From Solirubrum koreensis (GTDB taxonomy: Bacteria; Bacteroidota; Bacteroidia; Cytophagales; Hymenobacteraceae), in contig NZ_BAABHA010000010.1 of the NCBI RefSeq assembly GCF_039541855.1, positions 186,001-250,000 on the forward strand: a stretch of 64,000 nt of DNA, given 5' to 3'. Position 1 is the stretch's first letter, and every line of letters starts with the position of its first letter. The notes beneath the pieces are model-generated. The model did no database searches. It worked only from the letters and a program-made list of their open reading frames with translations, and was not told the DNA's origin. The position numbers and the translations under genes are program-made. This document shows, in pieces, positions 8,750-17,693 of the stretch.

Positions 8750-9574
8750 TTAGTCCAGCGCCGGCAGCAGCAGCACCGGAATGGGGCTTTCGCCAATCAG
8801 CTGAGCCGTTACGCTGCGGTGGAACAGGCTGCTGAGCAGGTTGTGGCGCCGTGCCACCACCACCAACAGGTCGGCTTCCAAGTCGCTGGCGGTTTGTAAA
8901 ATGCCCTCGGCCGGGGGCAGGCCGGGCACCATGTGTACCTGGGCTTCCGTGAAATCGTCGGTAAACTCCGGGGCCAGGCCGCAGGTGCGGGCGGTGCGCA
9001 GGATATGCAGGGCCGAATGCTGCAGCTCGGGGTTGTGGGCTACGTGTACCAGGTGCAGCGAGCCGTGCAGTGCATGCAGCAGCTGCTGCACAATTTGCTG
9101 GTTTTCGTAGAGGGAAATCGGCTCCCCGTCAACGGCCAGCACCAGCCGGCGCGGTGGGAACGTGTCCCAGCCCACGGTGGGCACAATCAGCAGGGGGTAG
9201 GGCACGCGCCGGAGCAGGTCGAGGGCGGTACTGGTCACTATTTCAACCGGGGCGGTAGCCGTTCCGGGGCGGCCCAGCACCAGCAGTTGGGGCTGGTGGT
9301 GGCGCACGGCTTTTTCCACGGCCTCGGGCAGGTAATCGGGAGAAATTTCAACCTGAGTGGGCACCGGCTGGCTTTCCGCCAGCGTGTGAAGGGCCCGTTG
9401 GGTTTGCTCGGCGTTGCGGTAGCCGCGGTATTCATCGGGGGCGAGCAGCCCGTCGTGACTAACGTGCAGCAATACCAGATGGGCCTCCAGCGGCACGGCC
9501 AGGCAGGCCGCGTAGGAGAGGGCCCGGTTGGAAACGGCAAAAAAGTCGGTGAGCACAACGATGGCCGGGGTCAT
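8750..9574 (-). CDS. universal stress protein, tandem UspA domains
   Basis: USP of 274 residues, the first clear USP of the minus-strand operon. It starts MTPAIVVLTDFFAVSNRALSYAACLAVPLEAHLVLLHVSHDG. Domain 2 contains LHLVHVAHNPE and ends SSLFHRSVTAQLIGESPIPVLLLPALD. A small reading frame lies 19 bases upstream, and the likely promoter of the whole operon is near 9871 with Fnr-like palindromes behind it. Confidence 0.92.
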   Translation of the reverse strand: MTPAIVVLTDFFAVSNRALSYAACLAVPLEAHLVLLHVSHDGLLAPDEYRGYRNAEQTQRALHTLAESQPVPTQVEISPDYLPEAVEKAVRHHQPQLLVLGRPGTATAPVEIVTSTALDLLRRVPYPLLIVPTVGWDTFPPRRLVLAVDGEPISLYENQQIVQQLLHALHGSLHLVHVAHNPELQHSALHILRTARTCGLAPEFTDDFTEAQVHMVPGLPPAEGILQTASDLEADLLVVVARRHNLLSSLFHRSVTAQLIGESPIPVLLLPALD

Positions 9575-9593
9575 GGCAAGGAAGAAATAAGGG

Positions 9594-9815
9594 TTAGAAA
9601 GAGCCGGCGTAAATGCCGTTCGCGTGCACGTTGCGGGCCAGGCCTTCTGCTTCCGTCAGCGTGTCGCTGAGCAGGTTATACCCCGTGGGCCAGGAGGAGC
9701 CGCCCGGCCGCAGCGGTCGGCGGGAATAGGCCGTTCGGCTGGAGGCGTACCCGGGCCGGGTGTGGTGCGTGGGTGAAGAGGAGGCGTGCGAGGGAGAAGC
9801 GGGCAGGTGTTTCAT
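9594..9815 (-). CDS. small hypothetical protein at the head of the USP operon
   Basis: A 73-residue frame beginning MKHLPASPSHASSSPTHHTR. The first half is Ser/His/Arg-rich and of low complexity. The second half (SWPTGYNLLSDTLTEAEGLA, then RNVHANGIYAGSF) looks like real protein. It begins about 50 bases after a candidate -7 box on the minus strand and ends 19 bases before the next USP gene, so its position fits a first operon gene. I do not recognise a family, and a non-coding leader is the alternative. Confidence 0.4.
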   Translation of the reverse strand: MKHLPASPSHASSSPTHHTRPGYASSRTAYSRRPLRPGGSSWPTGYNLLSDTLTEAEGLARNVHANGIYAGSF

Positions 9816-9863
9816 GGCGGCGAGGTTGGGGAAAAGCCTCAGCAGGCGGTTTGGTTGACAACG

Positions 9864-9871
9864 GCAAGGTA
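9864..9871 (-). promoter_or_regulatory. candidate -7 box of the USP operon
   Basis: On the minus strand this reads TACCTTGC, close to the Bacteroidota -7 consensus TAnnTTTG and the same as the boxes before two other genes in the window. It lies about 50 bases before the first ATG (9815), with the TGAC-N4-GTCA palindrome 45 bases upstream of it. Confidence 0.45.
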
Positions 9872-9916
9872 GACCAGCCTATGGAGCAGGTACATGATGG
9901 TTGTCAAGGCGTTATC

Positions 9917-9928
9917 TGACATTTGTCA
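9917..9928. promoter_or_regulatory. candidate Crp/Fnr-type operator TGAC-ATTT-GTCA
   Basis: The palindrome CTGACATTTGTCAG (9916-9929) has the half-site length and 4-base spacer of Fnr/Dnr-family sites (TTGAC/TTGAT-N4-GTCAA/ATCAA). The same TGAC-N4-GTCA occurs at 17627-17638 before another USP gene. A second inverted pair, TTGACAAC (9855-9862) and GTTGTCAA (9900-9907), brackets the -7 box. Regulator identity is inferred. Confidence 0.5.
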
Positions 9929-9955
9929 GGGCCCGGAAACCCTATAAGTTCGCGC

Positions 9956-10387
9956 CTAAACCGTTTGCCGGCCGGATGTTGCCCGGCGCGTGAGCAAAGC
10001 GGGTACGCCACTCACCTGGCGGGCCAGCTGCAAGTGCGCAAGCATAGACGACGTGTTGCGCACGTATCCTTTGGCGGCGCTGGCCAGCGGGCCGTGGAAA
10101 TGCTCGTCCAGCGTGGTATCCAGCACCCGGCACCAGCGCGCAAACAACTGCGCATTGAAGGTTTCCGGGCAGCTGCTGTGCGGCGGCCGGCCGGTGTAGC
10201 GGCTGCCGGTCAGGGCGGTTTCCCACCACGCGTACTCCTGCGCCGATACGTAGCGGAAACCGGCCGCCTGGGTGCGGGCAAAAGCCGGACCCAGCAAGCT
10301 GTCGGCGGCCGTGCGGTCGGCAAACAAGCGCACGAAATACCGGCGCTGCGCCGGGGTGTTCAGGTCGGGGAGGAGGCTTGTAACCAC
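9956..10387 (-). CDS. group III-type truncated hemoglobin
   Basis: Small heme protein of 143 residues of the bacterial 2-on-2 globin fold, thought in this family to bind oxygen or nitric oxide or to act in redox chemistry. The pattern matches group III: FADRTAADSLLGPAF near the start, YAWWETALTGSRYTGRPPH with the likely proximal His at 70, then LFARWCRVLDTTLDEHFHG (W85). It follows a perfect -7 box (10426-10433). It stands between the USP operon and a divergent P-type ATPase, which fits an oxygen-limitation theme. The remote similarity makes the subgroup less sure than the fold. Confidence 0.72.
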   Translation of the reverse strand: MVTSLLPDLNTPAQRRYFVRLFADRTAADSLLGPAFARTQAAGFRYVSAQEYAWWETALTGSRYTGRPPHSSCPETFNAQLFARWCRVLDTTLDEHFHGPLASAAKGYVRNTSSMLAHLQLARQVSGVPALLTRRATSGRQTV

Positions 10388-10425
10388 TGATGAAAGAGCC
10401 GGTTAAATGGCGTTAAGGAGTAGGG

Positions 10426-10433
10426 CAAAATTA
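10426..10433 (-). promoter_or_regulatory. candidate -7 box of the truncated hemoglobin gene
   Basis: The minus strand reads TAATTTTG, a full match to TAnnTTTG, about 38 bases before the hemoglobin ATG. The palindrome TCACGGCCGTGA at 10448-10459 lies where the -33 element should be, so a regulator bound there could control this promoter. Confidence 0.5.
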
Positions 10434-10447
10434 TTCGGGGGGCAGGT

Positions 10448-10459
10448 TCACGGCCGTGA
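10448..10459. promoter_or_regulatory. 12-bp palindrome in the hemoglobin/ATPase divergent region
   Basis: TCACGGCCGTGA is a perfect palindrome centred about 24 bases upstream of the hemoglobin -7 box. It differs from the TGAC-N4-GTCA sites, so it may bind another factor. A chance palindrome cannot be excluded in GC-rich DNA. Confidence 0.35.
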
Positions 10460-10656
10460 CGACTATCAACCTTTCCGGCTGACTTTGCTCAGCTTTTGGG
10501 CACTGGTACCGCCCGAGTTTTGCTGGTGCGCAGGCAACCCAAACCGGCGGCAGCGCCCAGAGCCGACCGCAGCCGAATACCCGCCACCACCCGAGCCTTT
10601 TTCTCCTTCGGCAGCGTACTTTCCTGCCGCCTTCCTTTCACCGCACCAGCCGCTGT

Positions 10657-13199
10657 ATGCCGGAGCTCCTCACCGATTCTTTACCGGCTGGACTTACCCC
10701 GGCCGAAGTGCAGCAGCAGCGGCAGCGCTTCGGGCGCAATACCGTGGTTAATACCCGCCGTAGCGGCCTGTGGAGCCGGCTGCGCCGCGTGCTCATCGAG
10801 CCCATGCTGGTGCTTTTGATGCTAACCGCGGCGCTGTACCTGATCATCGGCAGCCACGCCGAAGCCTTAACGCTGCTGTGCGCCACGGCGCTGGTGGTGG
10901 GAATTTCCCTCTACCAGGAAGCCCGCAGCGACCGGGCCCTGCAAGCCCTGGAAGCCCTTACGCAGCCGCGGGCGCAGGTACGGCGCAACGGGCAGCAACG
11001 GGAGGTGCCCGCCGAAGAAGTGGTGGTGGGTGACTTGCTGTTTGTGGCGGAGGGCGAGCAGGTGGTGGCCGACGCCGTGCTGGTGCAAGCCAACGACCTG
11101 CTCACTGACGAATCGTTTTTAACGGGGGAGTCGATGTCGGTGAGCAAAGCCGCCGACGGCGCGCAGCTGGTGTACGCCGGTTCCTCGGTGGTGCGCGGGG
11201 CGGGGGTGGGCAGGTGGCGGCCGTGGGCAGCGGTACCAGGCTGGGCCGCATTGGCGGGCTTATTCAGCAAGTAGAAGCGCCCGCCACGCCTTTACAGCGG
11301 CAAATTGCGAGCTTCGTCCGGCGCATGGCGTTGGTGGGAGCGGTTGCTTTTGTGTTCGTGTGGGCTTTTAACTGGTGGGAGTCGGGCAGCGTGGTGCACG
11401 GGCTGGTGCACGGCCTTACGCTGGCCATGGCCATTTTGCCCGAAGAAATTCCCGCGGCCCTCGCCGCGTTCATGGCCCTGGGCGCCTGGCGCCTGATGCG
11501 GCGGGGTATTCTCACCAAGCAGCCCCAAACGGTGGAAACCCTGGGTTCGGCCACCGTCATATGCGTGGATAAAACGGGGACGCTCACCCAGAACCGCATG
11601 ACCCTCACGCAGCTGTACTGCCCCGACGCGGCGGGCCCGGAGAACTGGCCGGCCACTTCCGCGTCGCTTCGGCCGGCTTCGGCGCAGCTTCTGGCTACCG
11701 CCATGTGGGCCAGTGAGCCGCAGCCCTTCGACCCCATGGAGCAGGCGCTGCACCAGGCGTACGCCGCCGCGGCAGGCCCCGCCGACGCCCGTTCCGCTTT
11801 TCGGCTCGTGCAGGAATACCCCTTGGGCGGTCAGCCTCCGTTTATGACGCACGTTTTTGCCGATGCGCACGGCAACTGCCTGGTGGCTGCCAAAGGTGCC
11901 CCCGAGGGAATTATTGCCCGCTGCAAGCTGCCCACGCCCGCGCAGGCAGCGGCTTTGGAAGCCCTGCAAGCCATGGCCGCCGCAGGCTTGCGGGTACTGG
12001 GCGTGGCGCGCAGCGTTTGCGGCAGCCCCGGCCAGTATCCCGTCAGTCAGGAAGACTTTGCCTGGGAGTTCGAAGGGCTGGTGGGCTTCAGCGACCCGCC
12101 CAAAGCCAGCTCGGCCGCGGTGCTGCAGCAGTTTTACGCGGCTGGCATCAAGGTGAAAATGATAACCGGCGACAACGCCGTTACCGCCGCCATTGCCCGC
12201 CAGGTGGGTCTGCAACGCCCCGAGCCAGTACTAACGGGCGCGGAGGTAATGAGCCTCGACGAGCCCACGCTACGCCAGCGCGTGGGCGAGGTGAACCTGT
12301 TTGCCCGCATGTTTCCGGAAGCCAAGCTGCGGGTAATTGAGGCCCTGAAAGCCAACGGCGAAGTAGTAGCCATGACCGGCGACGGCGTAAACGACGCGCC
12401 CGCCCTGAAAGCCGCCCACATTGGCGTAGCCATGGGCCAGCGCGGCACCGAGCTGGCCCGGCAGGCTGCCGCCCTGGTGCTGCCCAACGATGAGCTGACG
12501 GGCATGGTTACGGCCATCGAGTTCGGCCGGCGCATTTACCAGAACCTGAAAAAAGCGGTGCTCTACATCATTGCTATTCACATTCCGCTCATTCTGGCCG
12601 TGCTGGTGCCTTCGCTGCTGGGGTGGCGGTTTCCGGTGCTGCTGGGAGCCGTGCACGTGGTGCTGCTGGAGCTGCTGATGGGCCCCACCTGCTCCATTGT
12701 TTTCGAAAACGAGCCCCTGGAGCCCGGCACCATGCAGGAGCGGCCCCGGCCCACAAACGCGACCTTTTTATCGTGGCCGGAGCTTAAGGAAAGTTTGCTG
12801 CAGGGCATGGTGGTGGCGGTCGGCGTGCTGGGGCTGGGCTACTGGGCGCAAACCCAGGGCCATTCCGAAACCCTCGTACGCACCCTGGTTTTCACGTCGC
12901 TGGTGCTGGCCAACGCCTTCCTGACGCTGGTGAGCCGCTCGCGCCGCCACAGCCTGCGGGCCACCTGGCGCTACCCTAATCCGCTGCTGCCCGCCGTGCT
13001 GGCCTTCACCGGCCTGGTGCTGGCCTTATGCCTGATGGTGCCCGGCTTGCGGCAATTGTTTCAGCTGCAGCCGCTAACCTGGGCCCAGCTGGCTACCTGC
13101 GCCGCCGTAGCGGCCCTCAGTACCCTGTGGTTCGAGGTGTACAAAGCCTGGCGCAGACCCAATCCAGGTTGGGCAGCTGCCGGTCCAAAGCCTCAGTAA
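10657..13199 (+). pseudogene. cation-transporting P-type ATPase, frameshifted
   Basis: P2-type ATPase of about 847 residues that would pump a cation such as Ca2+ or Mg2+ across the inner membrane. Two frames cover it: 10657 to about 11205, and about 11205 to 13199. Frame 1 holds the cation N-terminal domain, the first two helices and the actuator motif LTGES. Frame 2 holds membrane helix 4 with PEEIP (PEGLP in classic Ca2+ pumps), the phosphorylation motif DKTGTLTQN, MITGDN, MTGDGVNDAPALK and six C-terminal helices. The break is in the G-rich run 11197-11211; one extra base there restores VVRGAGVGQVAAVGSGT. All catalytic motifs are intact, so a sequencing error is as likely as a true null allele. 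Confidence 0.85.
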
Positions 13200-13323
13200 C
13201 AACCCTACAACTCGCAACAGGGCGGCTTCCTCAATGCAGTTGCTGCTTCCTCGTCGCCCTGGGCCGCAACCCCGGGTGGTACTGCCCGGGCTTTGCGTCT
13301 GTTCGGCTACGTCACTAAAAAGC

Positions 13324-13354
13324 CCCGGCCTGAACCAGTTAGGTTCAGGCCGGG
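13324..13354 (-). terminator. terminator of the USP gene at 13383, also facing the ATPase
   Basis: CCCGGCCTGAACC (13324-13336) and its exact complement (13342-13354) form a 13-bp stem with loop AGTTA. The A-run 13316-13321 becomes the U-tract for minus-strand transcription. Confidence 0.85.
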
Positions 13355-13382
13355 ACGTGTGGGTCGCCGCCGAGGTGGCGGA

Positions 13383-14246
13383 TTAAGCTTCCAGGGCGGG
13401 CAGCAGCAGCACGGGCACCGGAGAGGCGCGCAGCAAGCGGTTCGAGACGCTGCGGTGAAACATCTCGCTCAGGAAACTCCGGCGCCGGGCAATAAGCACC
13501 ACCAGGTCGGCGGCGTTCAGCGGAACGGCTTGGAGGAGGCCTTCCACCGGGTCGCGGTGCCGAATGGCTTCGGGCGTAACGTGGCGGCCCACCGCACCCA
13601 GGCCGCTGGCTTTTACTTGGTGCAGTGCCGTGGCACAAATCCGGTCGTCGCGGTCGGCCGATACGGTTACCACCGTGAGGCGGGGGTGAAGCCGGGAAAG
13701 CAGCTGCAGCGCCGCGCCGGGGTGTTCGAGGGTAAACGGCTCCCCGTCGGCGGCTACCATAACGTGGGCCGGGGTAGCCGCGCCGGCGTACGTCTCGGGC
13801 ACGAGCAGCAACGGGAAGCGGCCGCTGCGCAGCACATCCAGCACGGCTTCGCTTACTTCTTCTTCGGCAGAAGCCTCTTCGGCGTGGCCCAGCACAAACA
13901 CGGCCGGCCCGAAACGTTCGGCCAGCTCGGTGGCGGTGCTCAGCTGCAGATCCGGGGCCAGCTCGATGGCCGTGGGCACGTAAATCTCATCGGCCAGGGC
14001 TTGCAGGGCGGCCCGCAGGTCGGCGTGCTCTTCTTCGCTGGGCGGGAGTAGCTCCCCTTCGAGCACCGTTGCCTCGCGCACGTGCAGCAACACGACCTGC
14101 GCATTTACCGGAGCGGCCAGCGAGGCGGCGTAGCGCAGGGCCTTTTCGGCGGCGGGGAAAAAGTTGGTCAGCACAATCAGCGACAAGACGGGGCTGTTGG
14201 CCGCAGACGTGCCGGCGGGCGTAGTGGGTACCGGGTTTTCAGGCAT
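13383..14246 (-). CDS. universal stress protein, tandem UspA domains
   Basis: USP of 287 residues. A 25-residue Pro/Thr/Ser leader (MPENPVPTTPAGTSAANSPV) precedes the first strand LSLIVLTNFFPAAEKALRYAASLA. Acidic stretches (PPSEEEHADLRA, HAEEASAEEEVSEAVLD) make it more acidic than its neighbours. Domain 2 ends RRRSFLSEMFHRSVSNRLLRASPVPVLLLPALEA. It stands alone between a terminator and a 160-base gap before the L,D-transpeptidase gene. I see no TGAC-N4-GTCA site upstream. Confidence 0.92.
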   Translation of the reverse strand: MPENPVPTTPAGTSAANSPVLSLIVLTNFFPAAEKALRYAASLAAPVNAQVVLLHVREATVLEGELLPPSEEEHADLRAALQALADEIYVPTAIELAPDLQLSTATELAERFGPAVFVLGHAEEASAEEEVSEAVLDVLRSGRFPLLLVPETYAGAATPAHVMVAADGEPFTLEHPGAALQLLSRLHPRLTVVTVSADRDDRICATALHQVKASGLGAVGRHVTPEAIRHRDPVEGLLQAVPLNAADLVVLIARRRSFLSEMFHRSVSNRLLRASPVPVLLLPALEA

Positions 14247-14407
14247 GGTTGATAAGCTTGAAGAACAGAACGTAAGAAGAGCCTACAGTACCGGAAAGCC
14301 GCATCGGGCGGTTTCAGGTAGCGGCCGCAACAAGGCGCTAAGCCGGCCCGATAACGGGCTTACCGGGGCGAATATGATAAAGTTAACGGCCGGCACCAAG
14401 TTCGGGG

Positions 14408-15922
14408 CTACCGAACGTTGGCCAAAGCCGTTTGCCCGGCGGCGGGCGGTGCGGTGGTAAACAGAGCCCGGCGCAACGTCAAATCCCGGCCGTAGATATC
14501 GGGGTAGAACCGCAGCTGGCCGCTGTCGACGGCGCAGGTGAAGTAGCGGATGTGCAGGGGCATGGGGCGGCGCAGGCGCACATCCCGGGCCTGGGGCTGC
14601 AGGGCGCACTCGGCTTCGGAAGGAAGCTGCACCGGGCGGCCCTCGCGCCGAAGCAGGTAGGCGGCCAGCTCCATGGGGTGCTGCAGCCGAATGCAGCCGT
14701 GGCTGAACGCCCGCTGCGGCAGCGCGAAAAACTGCCGGGTGGGCGTGTCGTGCAGGTACACCGAGTAGGGGTTGGCAAACCGGAACACAATGTTGCCCAG
14801 GGCGTTGTCGCAGCCCGCCGATTGCCGGATGGTGTAGCGGAAGTTGGCCCCGGTAACGGCCTGCCAGTTAACCTGGTAGGGATTCAGCAACTGGCCACGG
14901 CTGTCGTACAGCGAGTAGTTGTTACGGGCCAGGTAGCCGGGGTTGGCTTTCAGCCGGGGCAGAATTTCCTTGGTGGCAATGGAGCGCGGTACGTGCCAGT
15001 CGGGGGCCAGCGTGAAGTACCCGATGCGGCTGCTCAGGGTAGGTGTGGGCGTTTCGGGCTTGCCCACCACCACGCGGTGCCGGCGCATAATACTGTCGCC
15101 GGCAACCACCTGCAAGGCAAACGCCGGCAGGTTAATCAGCACGTATTCTTCATCGGAAAAGGCCTGCCAGCGCCAGCGTTCCAGGTTCAGGGCCACCTGT
15201 TCGTACTGCCTCTGGTGTTGTGCGGCGGAATCGGGCGGTACGGGCTGGCGTAACCACTGCACAAGGGCCTGCTGCAGCAGCTGGTACTCGCGGTTTTGGG
15301 GCTGGCTGGTCAGCACGGCGGGCACGGCGCGGCCCGCCGCAATGCCCGTTCGCAAGGCCTCGGCGGGCTGGAAAGTGCGTTTGGCAGCGGTTTCCAGCGG
15401 CGAAAGCGTGTACGGCCGGAGCCGGCCGCGATGCAGGTCCAGCATAAACCGCAGCACCGCATCGGATAGGTAAACCTCCAGGCGGGCCTGCTGCCAGCTC
15501 TGGCGGGCGGGGTCTGCCTGTTGCAGCGAATCGCGCAGGGCCCGTAGGCGGGCCGAAGAGTAATCGTTAGGGTGCAGGCCGTACGCGCGGGCATCGGCCA
15601 GCAACGCCAGCACCGCCGTGGCATCGGCGGTGAGGCCGTCGGGGCCCGGGCGTGTCCACGCGGGCTCGGGCGCCGGGCCGTAAAACGACCGTACCGCGGC
15701 CCCGGCCTGTAGCCCCAGGTGCGCATCGCGGGCAGCCGGCGGCGCCCCGGCCGTGTCCAGCAGGGCCTGAATAAGCGGACCAACGGGCACCGGTGCCGGC
15801 TCCGTGGCCGGAGCCGCGGCTACCGTGCGGGCCGGGCGACTGTCGGCAGCCGGCGGCCAGGGCGTGCATTGCTGCACGGCAAGTAAGCCGCCGGCGGCCA
15901 GCATCAGGAGTCGGTGAATCAC
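14408..15922 (-). CDS. YcbB-like L,D-transpeptidase, probable lipoprotein
   Basis: Envelope enzyme predicted to make 3-3 cross-links in peptidoglycan by attacking the L,D bond of a tetrapeptide donor. The 504-residue protein starts with GTG and a hydrophobic segment ending in a Cys (LLAVQQCTPW, C19), a possible lipobox. Then come a helical scaffold/peptidoglycan-binding region (about 50-250: LHPNDYSSARLRAL, LDLHRGRLRP) and the catalytic domain (about 260-460). The YkuD motif SHGCIRLQHP is at 407-416 with Cys410 as nucleophile and His408. The layout matches YcbB/LdtD. Such cross-links strengthen the wall in stress, consistent with the island. Confidence 0.9.
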   Translation of the reverse strand: MIHRLLMLAAGGLLAVQQCTPWPPAADSRPARTVAAAPATEPAPVPVGPLIQALLDTAGAPPAARDAHLGLQAGAAVRSFYGPAPEPAWTRPGPDGLTADATAVLALLADARAYGLHPNDYSSARLRALRDSLQQADPARQSWQQARLEVYLSDAVLRFMLDLHRGRLRPYTLSPLETAAKRTFQPAEALRTGIAAGRAVPAVLTSQPQNREYQLLQQALVQWLRQPVPPDSAAQHQRQYEQVALNLERWRWQAFSDEEYVLINLPAFALQVVAGDSIMRRHRVVVGKPETPTPTLSSRIGYFTLAPDWHVPRSIATKEILPRLKANPGYLARNNYSLYDSRGQLLNPYQVNWQAVTGANFRYTIRQSAGCDNALGNIVFRFANPYSVYLHDTPTRQFFALPQRAFSHGCIRLQHPMELAAYLLRREGRPVQLPSEAECALQPQARDVRLRRPMPLHIRYFTCAVDSGQLRFYPDIYGRDLTLRRALFTTAPPAAGQTALANVR

Positions 15923-16042
15923 GGAATGAGCGGTGGGAGAGGGTGAAAAACGGCGGCGTTAGGTTGTGGTGAGTGGGTGGTCCACAGAGGCTGTTACGGT
16001 AGCCGGCCGCTTGTTTACATCGGACTGAAAACCCAAGGCCGA

Positions 16043-17530
16043 TTAAATACCCGAAAAGAGCACGTCCGATTCGCGGTATTCGGGCACGATAACCGACGAC
16101 CACCCTCTTTCCTTGCGCAGCGCCTCGGCCAGGCTATTGGCGGCGGCTGGTTCGCCGTGCACGATAAAGGTGCGTTTGGGCGCTTTCGTGAAGCCTTGCA
16201 GCCAGCGCAGCAGCTCGGCGCGGTCGGCGTGGGCCGAAAAGCCGTCGAGTTCCTCTACGTGGCAGTGAACCGGCACCCACTCGCCAAACATCTTGATTTT
16301 CTTTTCGCCATCCTGCAGGCTGCGGCCCCGGGTGCCTTCGGCCTGGTAGCCCACCAGCAGCAGGGTATCCTGGGGGCGCGCCAGGCGGTGGAAGAGGTGG
16401 TGCACAATGCGGCCGCCCGTGCACATGCCGCTGGCCGAAATAATAATGGCCGGACCGGTGAGGCGGTTCAGGGCTTTGGACTTCTGCTGGTCGCTCACAA
16501 ACGTCAGCCCATCGAAGTGGAAGGGGTTATCGGAACCCAGGCGGTGGGCAAAAGGGTGGTGCTGAAACAACGAGGTTACCCGAATGCCCATGGGGCTGTC
16601 GACGTACACCGGCACCTGGGGCAGGCGGCCTTCGCGGCGCAGCTTGCGCAGGTAGTAGAGCAGGGTTTGGGTACGGCCCACGGCGAAGGCGGCAATAAGC
16701 AGCACGCCGCCGCGGTTCACGGCCTCCGTTACCAGCCGAACCAGCTCGGCCTCGGGGTCCTGAATGCGCGTTTCCCGGTCGCCGTACGTAGATTCGACCA
16801 GCAGCACATCGGCCTCGGTTACGGATGTGGGGTCGAACAGCACCGGGTTATTGTAGCGGCCCAGGTCGCCGGAAAACACCAGCTTTTTGGTTTGGTGGGC
16901 GCCGCGCACCGTCATTTCCACGATGGCCGAGCCCAGAATGTGGCCCGCGTCGCGAAACACCACCTGCACCTGCTCGGTCACTTCCACCGGTTCGTTGTAG
17001 GCCACGGGCCGCAGCAGCAGCAACACCTGCGCCGCGTCGGCCACGCTGTACAGCGGCTCGGCGGGGTGGTGCTTGGAGTAGCCTTCGGCGTTGGCAAAGG
17101 CGGCTTCCTCTTCCTGCAGCTTGGCCGAGTCGAGCAACAGAATGCCGAGCAGATCGGCCGTGGCGTCGGTGCAGAAAATGGGGCCGCGGAAACCGTCCTT
17201 TACCAGCTTGGGCAGGTAGCCGCTGTGGTCGATGTGGGCGTGGGTGAGCACCACGGCTTCCAGGTCGGCGGCTACCAGCGGCAGCGACTCCCGGTTGCGG
17301 TTACGGAGCTCTTTCAGGCCCTGAAACAGGCCGCAGTCGACCAGCAGCCGCTGCTGCCGGTAGCCCTGTTCCAGCGTCAGCACGTATTTAGAGCCGGTTA
17401 CCGAGTGGGCCGCGCCCAAAAACGTCAGGTTTACATCGAGCGGCAACTGACTGATTTCGGGCGCTTGCGGCGCGGCCGCTGAATCGAGGGCAAACTCGGG
17501 AGCAGCAGGGGAGGAAGACGCGTGGGGCAT
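16043..17530 (-). CDS. MBL-fold/beta-CASP RNA-processing nuclease
   Basis: Metallo-beta-lactamase-fold hydrolase of the CPSF/RNA-specificity type, a probable cytoplasmic ribonuclease (495 residues). After a Pro/Ala-rich leader come FLGAAHSVTGSKYVL, the zinc motif THAHIDHSGYLPKL (96-108), further ligands in RDAGHILGSA and FSGDLGR, a beta-CASP insertion (about 230-400) and the RMMBL motif region EELDGFSAHADRAELLRWL and FIVHGEP. Homologs of this type often sit beside USP genes in stress clusters of other bacteria, from memory. The gene is divergent from a USP gene at 17727, and the shared gap holds a TGAC-N4-GTCA palindrome. Confidence 0.92.
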   Translation of the reverse strand: MPHASSSPAAPEFALDSAAAPQAPEISQLPLDVNLTFLGAAHSVTGSKYVLTLEQGYRQQRLLVDCGLFQGLKELRNRNRESLPLVAADLEAVVLTHAHIDHSGYLPKLVKDGFRGPIFCTDATADLLGILLLDSAKLQEEEAAFANAEGYSKHHPAEPLYSVADAAQVLLLLRPVAYNEPVEVTEQVQVVFRDAGHILGSAIVEMTVRGAHQTKKLVFSGDLGRYNNPVLFDPTSVTEADVLLVESTYGDRETRIQDPEAELVRLVTEAVNRGGVLLIAAFAVGRTQTLLYYLRKLRREGRLPQVPVYVDSPMGIRVTSLFQHHPFAHRLGSDNPFHFDGLTFVSDQQKSKALNRLTGPAIIISASGMCTGGRIVHHLFHRLARPQDTLLLVGYQAEGTRGRSLQDGEKKIKMFGEWVPVHCHVEELDGFSAHADRAELLRWLQGFTKAPKRTFIVHGEPAAANSLAEALRKERGWSSVIVPEYRESDVLFSGI

Positions 17531-17595
17531 GGCTGGGGCTGGTTAAGGCACGGGCGGCAGGCGCACTGCCCGGACCGGGTACGGGTTAAACAGCA

Positions 17596-17603
17596 CAAGA
17601 ATA
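17596..17603 (-). promoter_or_regulatory. candidate -7 box of the MBL nuclease gene
   Basis: The minus strand reads TATTCTTG, one mismatch from TAnnTTTG. The TGAC-N4-GTCA palindrome is centred about 33 bases upstream, near the -41.5 position usual for class II activation by Crp/Fnr proteins. Confidence 0.3.
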
Positions 17604-17626
17604 CCGGCTCGCCGAGGCAAAAAACA

Positions 17627-17638
17627 TGACAGAAGTCA
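17627..17638. promoter_or_regulatory. candidate Crp/Fnr-type operator TGAC-AGAA-GTCA
   Basis: A palindrome with the same half-sites and 4-base spacer as the site at 9917-9928. It lies in the 196-base gap between the divergent MBL and USP genes, 47 bases before a -7-like box (17686-17693); at the other site the gap is 45 bases. The repeated geometry argues against chance. Confidence 0.5.
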
Positions 17639-17685
17639 CGGCCCACGAAGACATTGCCCCTGTTGTGATGTCGCCGGATAGGTGT

Positions 17686-17693
17686 TACTTCGG
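17686..17693 (+). promoter_or_regulatory. candidate -7 box of the USP gene at 17727
   Basis: TACTTCGG resembles the TACCTTCG/TACCTTGC boxes before other genes here, with one base missing. It is 33 bases before the ATG. A weak match taken alone; its spacing to the upstream palindrome is the main support. Confidence 0.3.
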
